A DNA stretch of 64,000 bases from Argopecten irradians (Eukaryota; Mollusca; Bivalvia; Pectinida; Pectinidae). Positions 24,684 to 37,200 of the stretch are shown one piece after another. The DNA is taken from positions 13,573,765 through 13,637,764 of the forward strand of contig NC_091137.1 in NCBI RefSeq assembly GCF_041381155.1. The letters run 5' to 3'. The position numbers and the translations under genes are program-made. Positions within the stretch are counted from its first letter, which is position 1; each line of letters begins with the position of its first letter. The notes beneath the pieces were generated by a model. It saw nothing but the letters and a program-made list of their open reading frames with translations. It did no database searches and had not been told where the DNA came from.

Positions 24684-25139
24684 ACTTAAAATGCTCCACG
24701 GCTGACAAATGGTATTTTTTCACTATCAAAAACAGGAGAAGACGATCAGTATTTTTTTTTCAGTTACAAAAGTTACTAACTTTACACCATTACCACCATT
24801 GAAATGTTTGAGTTACTAATTTTATTTTAAATTTATATATAAAAAAATAATTAATTGCATCCCGAAAAAATTCTGTGGCACTATATCCTATATGGAATGA
24901 AGTACTGATTGCCCATGCACCAAAGGCAAAATAAACTATTTTATATTATTTTTCGTGTTAATTAGACATATATATACATGATTAAACACCAATTATTGTT
25001 CAAATGATGACTATAATTTATGCTCTGTCGGCAGTGGAGCATCTTTAAAGGATATTTCTGAACTGTGACTTTATATACATTAATGTGGCCAAACATACAA
25101 AGTGTAACTACTTGTTAATTCAGATTGTGTATTTTTCAG

Positions 25140-25245
25140 ATGCACCTAAGCTACCAGTGATGCTGTGACCACACACATTCCCACAACATGGGATTCAGGT
25201 AGCTATCTCCCATTCTTACCATGCTCGTTGGGCAAGGAGGTGAAA
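25140..25245 (+). promoter_or_regulatory. CDK 5' leader exon with several upstream ATGs
   Basis: A strong acceptor (GTATTTTTCAG, AG at 25138-25139) opens the exon. Before the main ATG there are short upstream frames starting at 25140 (7 codons including stop), 25160 (ATG CTG TGA), 25188 (ATG GGA TTC AGG TAG) and 25221, which overlaps the main start. Such leaders usually reduce initiation at the main start. Confidence 0.55.
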
Positions 25246-28200
25246 ATGTCGGGAAGAGGAGCTCAGAATGGTTCGGACCAGAACTATGAGGAGATATCTA
25301 TGATAGGCAATGGAGCCTATGGAACGGTGTACAAGGCTCGCGACCTGAAAAATGATGGGCAAATTGTGGCGATGAAGCGCATTCGTATCCAAAACACGGA
25401 GGAAGGGATGCCTATGAGTGCCATACGGGAGATAGCACTTCTTAAACAACTTGAAAACTACGAACATCCTAATATTGTCAGGTATATTTCAGCAGCTTTA
25501 AGATAAAAATGTTGTAAGATGACAATTGAATAGTCTCACCTTCTGGTGTTAGTGACATCAGACGGTCTTGCCAAAAGCATGACATCACAAAGAAGCGACT
25601 TTGAGGATTATACACATCAAACATCATTTTCGAAACCCCAATCAACAGAAGCATTTTGACACATTATCAAATTACAAAATGACTGTGAATTGGATTTTAT
25701 AATATATTACTATGCTGATAATTTGAGAAATATTCATGAAAATTCTATTATGCAAAACTGCTTAAAGCAACTATAAAAAATTGTTACAACCCAGAATATT
25801 ACAAATATAGAAATAAACATCTTTAAACTATGAGTCTAATTAGACTGACTAGTATTATGTCCGCATATTATACGTGCTGTACGCTCCGTATACAAGACCA
25901 AATGAAGGTCAATGATGTAATGACCTGGCTGTGACATCATTGTGGTGTGACGGTATTTACAATGATGTGGGGGTGTATTTATTTACATCTCATCATAAAT
26001 GATCCTTGAGTGTTGAGGTACTGCTAGTTATATTGTCAGTAAATAATCAAAATTCAGTATGATCTGTATGGTAAGCACATTTACCGTATTCGACCCAATA
26101 ATCGTTAAGGAAGCTAAGAAAATTTTAAAATAATGGGCCACTTAATAGGACATTTTGACTAGCTACCTTTTATAACATTATTGCTCTAAGTAAGCCATAA
26201 GTCAGTTTGCAAAAGATATCAAATAAAGAAGCAAACATACTTTTTATATTTAATTTGAGATAAGTGAAATTTGAAGGCTTCAAAAAAGGCTATGAGGCGC
26301 TTATATATAGGGTTAAATAAGGTACATATAAAATCAAAGTGAATTAATATGTGGTAGTCCGTTATAGAAAATATAAAGAACATGTACAATGAATCATTTT
26401 AGAGCCCCATCTCACCCTGAGTCCTACATAAAGTGAGGTTATAATTTACAATTGTAATGCACTATGTAGTTTGAATGAATCAACTTAACTTTAAGGAATT
26501 ACTTAACTTCTGTAATAGTTTTCCTGTGGAGAATTTTAAATTTAAGGAATTCTTTTTAAGGAGTGTTTGTGAAATTGGGCCCTCACTCTAAGAGACAGAT
26601 TTACCCAAAGTCCTCATATGAGGGAACATTTTCCTATGGAGAATTTTAAGTTTAAGGAATGAACGGAATGATTTTCTATAGGCATTTCAGAGGAGCAATA
26701 CTACTTCCCACAAATAGATACAGTACACATTTGTACTTTGCAATTGTCCTGATTTTGATCTTTGAATTTTAACATCAAGGTTACAGTATTGTTTTAATCA
26801 TTCTCACAGAACATGATACCGTTAAACAACAACATTAGAGTGCCAGAAAATTGAAGGACAATCCTTGATGGAAATAAAGATATTTCAAGTGTCGAAAGGT
26901 TATTGAACGTTTTATCCCACCCCAGACAGTCTGGTGTAGACACAATCTCTCAGGAGTGTTTAAAATTCAAAACCACCAGTGACTTTTTAATAGCTTTTGT
27001 AAACATTTAACACCAGATCCAAGGCTAAAACTCTTGTGTATAATTATCATTCATTTACATATCAAAGTATGTTCCGTCTGTATTCTGTACATGTGTGTAT
27101 TATTGTAAATCATAAAGCTGGTTTAATCTTTAATCCCTCACCTGGTCGGCTAATTTCTTATGTAAAACACTTAATAGGACTTAATATAATATCATTTCAT
27201 TCACAAGTTTTAAAATTTAATTGGTAGGTTAAAGTCTGTGACAAGCTTATAGTATACTATGATTGTAATACACGAAAGGTCAGGAGAGATAATCCCTTAG
27301 TTACGAGTTTGTTTACCTGTTGCTAGGTTGACAGGTGGGCTAGTATAGTATATTGATTACAACACATACCCAAACAGGTGATCAGGCCTACCACATGGTA
27401 CTAGACTGTCTGTTACCCAAGGTTTTTAAATTTAAATTGAATAAATAATTTAATTCATTTCAAAATTTTAAATTATTAAAAGTTCAATAGAAAAGAAAGA
27501 GATGAAAATAGAATGTTGTTAGTCTTTAGCTCTTGGTGGCTTAAAATTTAGATTTCCCATGTAAATGATGGCAATCTAGATGTGTACAATCAATTGATTG
27601 ATTTCAGTTTAACACAGGGTCAAAATGTCGACGTCTGCGTCACTGGAATCGTAGAACGTTGCCTGTTGGCTTGGCAGAAGAATGTCAGTTATGTGGTTAT
27701 TGTATAGTGCCTTCACATTCTGATAGTGTATTCTGAATATCTACCTGACATTCTGATCTGTATACAAGAAAATGGTATGAATAAAATTCCAATTTACATG
27801 TACCAAAGGACTTGGGTAGATATAAATATCTATACATTTAAATGTCTATCTGAACGTCTATTTATATCACACACGGTGCACTGTTACCGGGGGAGTTTAA
27901 ATACCCCAAGTTTATCAATATTAAATTCAATGTAGTGTTTTTGATTCAGTACTAAAACTCTATATATAGTTTGAAGTATATACTATATACAAGTTGTACC
28001 AGTATGGAAATGGGTTCTTCAGATTTGTAAATACCAATGTAGGTGTATACTAATTGTGCCATACCTAACACGTTGATTTTAATTTGATTACATTTTTACA
28101 TTGTTGTGTCTTTTGTTCATTGAAGGTTCATTTGGGAATTCAAATTCAACAAGTTAAATACTGAATCACTTTGCAACAGGAATCCATTGTCAATTTGAAA

Positions 28201-31200
28201 ATAAATTCAAATCCAAATTACTGTATTTATATTTATGTCCAGGGCGACTGGGCCTACTCTGTAGTGCATTGAACCAGGGGCCAATACATGACCCCATACC
28301 TTTTTGGAAATGGTCATGACATATTTTTCCAAATTGATTGGTAAATTTCCCAATTAATACTTCAGATTTATATTTTCTGTGAATAGATATAGAATCATTT
28401 AACATGACAGAGATATAATATATGCATCATACCAATGATTTCCATTGATAAATATATAATGGAATCACTGCATGTTGACAAGACTCCCAATTTCACTATT
28501 ACTATGACTTGAATTCCGTATTTAAAAGAAGGCCACGGGCAATTTACTTTCTAACTAGAGGATAGTCCCTGTCCATTGTTAATGATAATAAACTTTTGTC
28601 ACTTACATCTGAATGCAGATGCCAGTAAAATAATTCTGCTGACTTTAATTTGTATGTAAATGCTGTAAACAGTTTTCTTTATTGACTACAAAAACAAAAT
28701 TTCATGAATTTCATTTTAAAACCAGTTTATCGAGATTGAATTTAAATATGAGCATAAATGATCATTGGTGTTACACCAAAAATGTTGATTAATAAACATT
28801 AATTCAAGCAATGACATTTTGGGTTATCTCAATCTGTTTAATGAGGACTCCTTTGAACCATTGTCATTTGAAAATAAATCTAAAACCGTACAAAATATGT
28901 ATTTGGTATATATATACAACTACAATGTATATCCTTTTCTAACAGATTATTGGATGTTCGGCATTCCCAAGCCACTGCAAATGAGATCCGACTCATGTTG
29001 GTGTTTGAATACATTGACCAGGATCTATCAACCTATTTAGAGGGCTGCCCATCTCCAGGACTAGGACCAGATCGGATCAAGGTAAGACAACTCTTGTCCA
29101 GATCACTATACTTACAATATACATAATGTATGACTTTTTACAGAATAATGTTTCTGTAGATTTACCTGGCCAATAATGCTGAATTGTTGTTTCTTTAAAG
29201 TATCTGTCTTCCAAAGATAAAACTATCAAATCATTTTGTAATATTTTTGGATATTTTCATTGAAGTTTAAGATAAATCATTTATTTATTAGTTTTATTTT
29301 AAGTGAGATTGTATCCCCTTTAACATCACCGTATATTTTTATACCAAAATTACAATACTGAATACACAATCAAATATCTTCATGTTTGTTACATTGGTAA
29401 AAATATACCTTATACATAAATATAAAAAAGATGTATTTCTGAAAAAAAGTCTGTAACAATGCATTATACATTCGTATATAACTTAAGGCCATGCAAAATT
29501 GTTTCAAAACGTCAATTTTTTTTATCAATAGGTATATAATTGTCATAATTGCAGACTCCTTGTTACCATAAAGTAATTAATCTAATTAACAGGACCTGAT
29601 GTACCAACTGTTGAACGGCGTTGACTTTCTGCATGCGCATAGAATCGTACACCGCGACCTCAAACCACAGAATATCTTAGTGACCGGACAAGGTCAGCTC
29701 AAACTTGCCGATTTCGGACTGGCACGAGTGTACGGATTCCAGATGGCGTTAACATCAGTGGTAATTTCATTTGAAGAATACATGTTTTCACACACGCCAT
29801 GAAATGTTGGATTTTTTCATCATTTGATGATAAAAATATTCTCAGGGAAGAACTATTTATTGCTTAAAGTAATTAATTTTATTGAGAAAATATTTTCAGT
29901 CAGATTCAGTACAGATATGTATGGTAACCGTGTGCATACTGATACAATAGAAATAAACAAAAAGGTAATTTTCAAAAGGCATGAATGGATCTCATACATT
30001 TGATGAAAAAAACTGACAATGATATAATATGTCTTACTGAAACACATCTTGACCCGTTAGTTCCGGACTCTGACCTTGTTTTAGACAGTTTTAGTAGTTT
30101 TCATCGAAGGGATAGGCAGGTAGGATTTGGTGGTGGCATTATTATATGTACAAGAGATACTGTGATTTGTAAGCGACGAAGAGATTTGGAGTCTAACAAT
30201 ATTGAAATTATTTGGTTAGAAGTTTTAGTAGATAGCCATAAGTTCTTACTAGGGTGTATATATAGACCAGAATCTAATGTAGAATACTGGCGAAAATTAG
30301 ATGACATGTTTAATATTGTTTTTGATGATAATAATAATGATGTAGTTATAACTGGTGATATAAATGTTGATATGTCAAACCTTCAGCCACACTCTCATCT
30401 AGGCCGATTACTTACAAAACATAATCTAAACAGTTTTATTAAAGAACCCACTCGCATTACTCCTACTTCTTCTTCTTCTATTGACATTGTTCTATCTAAC
30501 AACAATCACCTTATAAGGGATACAAATGTTCTTGCTCCGATTTGCAGTGACCATTGTCTTATTAACTTCTGTATATCATATTCAGTATATAGACAAACTG
30601 CATATAAGAAAACGATATATGAATATGATGGTGCTGATATTGATAGGATTAATGATAATATTAGTAATATTGACTGGATATCTATCTCACAAAATAATGA
30701 TGTAAACGAATTTAATAATATTCTAGTTGAAACAATTAACACACAAATAAATGACCATGTACCACAAAAAATAGTTACAGTGCGACCGAATGATAAGCCT
30801 TGGTTTACAAACACAATTAGATTAAAAATTAGACAGAGGAACCGCATTCACAAAAAAGCTATTAATTCAAACTCCCCTACTCAATGGGAAAGGTACAGAT
30901 TAGTTAGAAATGAAACTATTAACCTAATTAGAGAAACAAAACAAAATTATTTCATGAAACTTGAATCATCGTTAAATAATATTAGCTTGTCTCCAGATAA
31001 ATGGTGGAAAATTGCTAAATCTTTGTTAAAAATTGATAATAAGCAAACGTCTATCCCCCCTCTAAAACACAATGAGTCTTTTCTCCAACATCCTTTTGAA
31101 AAAGCGGAACACCTAAATACATACTTCTCTTCAATCTCCACTTCTTCTAATGATCTTGATCCTCTTCCCCCTCCTCCCGAGTTTCCTTTTAAGATTGACA

Positions 31201-34200
31201 ATATTGTATTTACTGAACAGGATATCAAAGATCAGCTTTCTAATCTTAATGAAAAGAAACCTGCAGGACCTGATGGTATTGTCCCAAAATTCATAAAACT
31301 ATTGACACCCTCTATTTCTATTCCTCTTACCCTTCTCTGCAATAAAACTATGGAAACCGGTTGTATTCCCTTGCCATGGAAAGCTGCTAACATTAATGCC
31401 ATACAGTATACAAAGGGAAAGGTGATGTAAATGATATTTCCAACTATCGACCCATTTCTATCACCTCTTGCTTCAGTAAAATAATAGAAAAAGTAATTTT
31501 TAAGTATCTCTATAATTACCTACGTGACTGTGAAGTAATCACCAAACATCAGTCCGGCTTCATTCCCGGTGATTCAACTGTGAACCAACTTCTTTCGATA
31601 TACAATAATATCACTAACTCATTAGACAAAGGAAAAGAAGTCCGGTCTGTTTTCTGTGATATAAGTAAAGCCTTTGATAGAGTGTGGCATGATGGACTAT
31701 TATTTAAATTAGAATCTTATGGTTTTAAAGGGAAATTATTAGGGTGGTTTAGAAATTATCTTACTGATAGGAAGCAACGTGTTTTAACTGAAGGCATTTT
31801 CTCTACATTTAAAACTGTTAACGCTGGAGTCCCCCAGGGATCTGTCTTAGGCCCTTTTTTATTTCTATTATATATTAACGACATAACTAATATTGTTACT
31901 AGTGATTGCAATTTGTTTGCAGATGACACTTCGATTAGTGAAGTAATTGATAATAACCAAATCTATGCTGCCCATACACTTTCACAAAATCTTTCGAATA
32001 TAAGTACCTGGGCTCTGAAATGGGACATAAAGTTTAACCCCACTAAAACTGAATCATTAATATTTTCAAGGAAACGAAACGTCATTCATCCCGATATATA
32101 CTTTGACAATAACACGGTTCATACAGCTAGCACACATAGACATTTAGGAGTTCTACTTTCTGACGACTGTAAATGGACTCACCACATAGATTGTGTATAC
32201 CAGAAAGCATTTAAAAGGATAAATATTTAAAAACATTAAAAAAAAGAGTGTCACGTAAAACTCTTTTAAACATTTATAAAAGTTATATTTTACCTATTTT
32301 AGAATATGCTGATGTTTTATGGGATAACTGTACTGAACAATGTAAACTTCTGTTAGAGTCTGTCCACTTAGAAGCCGCTAGGATTATAACGGGATTGCGC
32401 AGAGGTACCTCCCATGATATACTTTATAAAGAACTAGCTTGGGAATCTCTTTCTGATCGGCGTCAAAAACACAAACTTATTCTTATGTTTAAGATACTCC
32501 GTGGATTTGCTCCACAGCATTTGATTGAAATTGTACAACCATTTTTATATCAGCCTGAAAATGAGAGATATCCACTAAGGATGACAAGATATTTTAATAT
32601 TCCTATGTGCAGAACTGCAAGTTACTATACTAGTTTTTTTCCAAGTACCTTTAGAGAATTTAATTCTTTCGCTTTAAACTTTTACTTATCGAATGTTAAT
32701 ACTGTTGCACAATTTAAAACACTCCTTTTTAACATTAATAAAATGGAACCTGATATAACAAATACCTTTATAAACAAAGGTTCTCGAATTATAAATATTA
32801 CTCTGTGCCAGCTCAGAAATTCCTCTAGCAATCTAAATTCTGACCTATTTCGCGATCATTTGAGAGATTCTCCAATTGTTTCTTGTGGCCTTGGTAATGA
32901 AACAGCTGAACACTATCTTTTCATATGTCCTTTATTTAATGAACAAAGATCATCACTCAGAACCAAAATACATAACTCTAATATCCCCCACTCGCATTTT
33001 AACGCAAAAACTCTACTGCATGGCTGTGACAAATTGTGATGAAGAAAAAAATACATATTTATTGCAATGCATATCAGAATATATATCTGAAACTAAAAGA
33101 TTTTTTTTAGATTTTTCTACTATGATAGGTTGGGGAGATACACTAATAATAATATTCATTCATAATGTAATGTTAAATGTTAAAATATTTTGTTGATAAT
33201 TGTACTATACCGGATTTGTTTGGAGATGGCTAATATAGGCTTTGCCTGTTGCCAAATCCATTTGCATATTATTTGCAATAAAATTTGTTGAAATATAATG
33301 AAAAAAACCCATTGTCAATAACACTAGTTAGGTGGCTGTTACATATTGATTACATAAAGTTAACCGGATCAGCAAAATGTTGGAATTTTCAAAATGTTGG
33401 AATCTTCCAGGATAATGATAATTTGATCAAAGCAAAAAAGTTTGGGCCTCTGCATATCAAAATAGACTGTAAGACTACAATTATCATCCTATTTTCAGGT
33501 GGATACGATGTGTTATCAACCTGAGTGAGTGATGTAACCATCATATGCTTTTGAAATAAGTGTTTATTGCTGATAAAAGCGATTGACATCGATTTGATGA
33601 ATACAAAATGTACTTTTAAAAAATGTATTGGCCAATAAACAACAGCCTAAACGACAGTCATATAATACTTATGAATATCTTCCTGTTTTATTGCTTATGA
33701 TGTTTTGGTTTAAGAACCTTTTGAATCTCTTAATGACAATTATACATGTTTGACCTGTAAATGTATCCCTATTTTGTAGGTGGTGACTCTGTGGTACAGT
33801 GACAATACTATATACTGTGTACATATGACACGTTACTTTCTCCCTATTTTGTAGGTGGTGACTCTGTGGTACAGTGACAATACTATATACTGTGTACATA
33901 TGACACGTTACTTTCTCCCTATTTTGTAGGTGGTGACTCTATGGTACAGTGACAATACTATATAAGTATTTTATTTGTAGTACAGTGACAATACTATATA
34001 TGTGTACATATGACACGTTACTTTCTCCCTATTTTGTAGGTGGTGACTCTATGGTACAGTGACAATACTATATATAGTGTACATATGACACGTTACTTTC
34101 TCCCTATTTTGTAGGTAGTGACTCTATGGTACAGTGACAATACTATATACCTGTGTACATATGACACGTTACTTTCTCCCTATTTTGTAGGTGGTGACTC

Positions 34201-37200
34201 TATGGTACAGTGACAATACTATATACTGTGTACATATGACACGTTACTTTCTCCCTATTTTGTAGGTGGTGACTCTATGGTACAGTGACAATACTATATA
34301 CTGTGTACATATGACACGTTACTTTCTCCCTATTTTGTAGGTGGTGACTCTATGGTACAGTGACAATACTATATACTGTGTACATATGACACGTTACTTT
34401 CTCCCTATTTTGTAGGTGGTGACTCTATGGTACAGTGACAATACTATATACTGTGTACATATGACTCATTACATGCTCCCTATTTTGTAGGTGGTGACTC
34501 TGTGGTACAGTGACAATACTATATACCGTGTACATATGACACGTTACATTCTCCCTATTTTGTAGGTGGTGACTCTATGGTACAGTGACAATACTATATA
34601 CTGTGTACATATGACACGTTACTTTCTCCCTATTTTGTAGGTGGTGACTCTATGGTACAGTGACAATACTATATACAGTGTACATATGACACGTTACTTT
34701 CTCCCTATTTTGTAGGTGGTGACTCTATGGTACAGTGACAATACTATATACTGTGTACATATGACACGTTACTTTCTCCCTATTTTGTAGGTAGTGACTC
34801 TATGGTACAGTGACAATACTATATACTGTGTACATATGACACGTTACTTTCTCCCTATTTTGTAGGTGGTGACTCTATGGTACAGTGACAATACTATATA
34901 CTGTGTACATATGACACGTTACATTCTCCCTATTTTGTAGGTGGTGACTCTATGGTACAGTGACAATACTATATACTGTGTACATATGACACGTTACTTT
35001 CTCCCTATTTTGTAGGTAGTGACTCTATGGTACAGTGACAATACTATATACTGTGTACATATGACACGTTACTTTCTCCCTATTTTGTAGGTAGTGACTC
35101 TATGGTACAGTGACAATACTATATACTGTGTACATATGACACGTTACTTTCTCCCTATTTTGTAGGTGGTGACTCTATGGTACAGTGACAATACTATATA
35201 CTGTGTACATATGACACGTTACTTTCTCCCTATTTTGTAGGTTGACTCTATGGTACAGTGACAATACTATATACGTGTACATATGACACGTTACTTTCTC
35301 CCTATTTTGTAGTAGTACAGTGACAGTGACTATATATAGTGTACATATGACACGTTACTTTTCTCCCTATTTTGTAGTGGTGACTCTATGGTACAGTGAC
35401 AATACTATATACTGTGTACATATGACACGTTACTTTCTCCCTATTTTGTAGGTGGTGACTCTATGGTACAGTGACAATACTATATACATGTGTACATATG
35501 ACACGTTACTTTCTCCCTATTTTGTAGGTGGTGACTCTATGGTACAGTGACAATACTATATACTGTGTACATATGACACGTTACTTTCTCCCTATTTTGT
35601 AGGTAGTGACTCTATGGTACAGTGACAATACTATATACTGTGTACATATGACACGTTAACTTTCTCCCTATTTTGTAGGTAGTGACTCTATGGTACAGTG
35701 ACAATACTATAATACTGTGTACATATGACACGTTACTTTCTCCCTAATTTTGTAGGTGGTGACTCTATGGTACAGTGACAATACTATATACTGTGTACAT
35801 ATGACACGTTACTTTCTCCCTATTTTGTAGGTAGTGACTCTATGGTACAGTGACAATACTAATATACAGTGTACATATGACACGTTACTTTCTCCCTATT
35901 TTGTAGGTGGTGACTCTATGGTACAGTGACAATACTATACTGTGTACATATGACACGTTAATTTCTCCCTATTTTGTAGGTGGTGACTCTATGGTACAGT
36001 GACAATACTATATACTGTGTACATATGACACGTTACTTTTCTCCCTATTTTGTAGGTGGTGACTCTATGGTACAGTGACAATACTGAATACTGTGTACAT
36101 AATGACACGTTATTTCTCCCTATGTTTTGTAGGTGAGCAATTAAACTTACATAAACATATTGACTCTATGGTACAGTGACATGACATACTAGATATACTG
36201 TGTACATATGACACGTTACTTTCTCCCTATTTTGTAGGTGTAGTGGACTCTATGGTACAGTGACAATACTATATACTGTGTACATATGACACGTTACTTT
36301 CTCCCTATATTTTGTAGGTGGTGACTCTATGATACAGTGACAATACTGAATTACCTGTGTACATATGACACGTTACATTCTCCCTATTTTGTAGGTGGTG
36401 ACTCTATGGTACAGTGTGCCTTTTCAGAAACAGTCTAGGAGAAGAATTGTGTGAACAAAAAGAAGTAATTTTCAACTGTGGAAGCTTAATATTGTAATGA
36501 TTTTCAATCCGAAAATAATTACTATCATCATCTTCAAATTCCTTATTGTGAATTTAACTGTAATATGATTTAAGCATATACCTGATATTTGTTTATATTC
36601 TATGTGTACATGCTTGAAATGAAATGAATAAATAAAAGATTATTTAAATTTAAAACACAATATGACATTAGCTGTTTATATTTTTGTCAGTGTAACATAT
36701 TAAGCTTATCGTTCATAACACACTAATCATCACCTTCGAGACAATTTAATGAAAATCAATTAAACATTATTTGTATAACACAGGTCGTCTTATGTTTTTA
36801 CCCCGCCTTGACTATCAATGTTCCCTGATCACTCTGAAAGTATTGATTTTACCTTTTTTTTCGTCACCACATGAACTGCCTTTAAATCAAATCACACCAA
36901 TGAGACATACATGTACTGCATTCATTATAACACTGTATGCAATTCTGCAAGATCAGCGAACATTGTTGATTACCTTGAATATCTACAGCACAGTATGGTA
37001 CCATATGTAACAGGAGAGGAGAAAATGTAGCGGTAAAGACCGGGATTCGATCCCGGGACTCTCCGAACACTAGCTGAGTGCTCTACCGACTGAACTACAC
37101 TGGTCATCGATAATCGACCCAGTACCAGTCCCGCTACACTCCTCCCCCTTTTTTGAATACATACGAGACCCTTTCAAACACCACAAACCGTTGGTTATTT

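Noticed and set aside
29985..31430. A host gene within the CDK intron
   Set aside because: The motifs are those of a LINE endonuclease and reverse transcriptase.
33780..33799. A usable 20-nt microexon of the CDK gene
   Set aside because: The base after TACAG is TG in all copies, so there is no GT donor to join it in frame to the exon at 40145. It remains only a remnant unless transcripts show otherwise.
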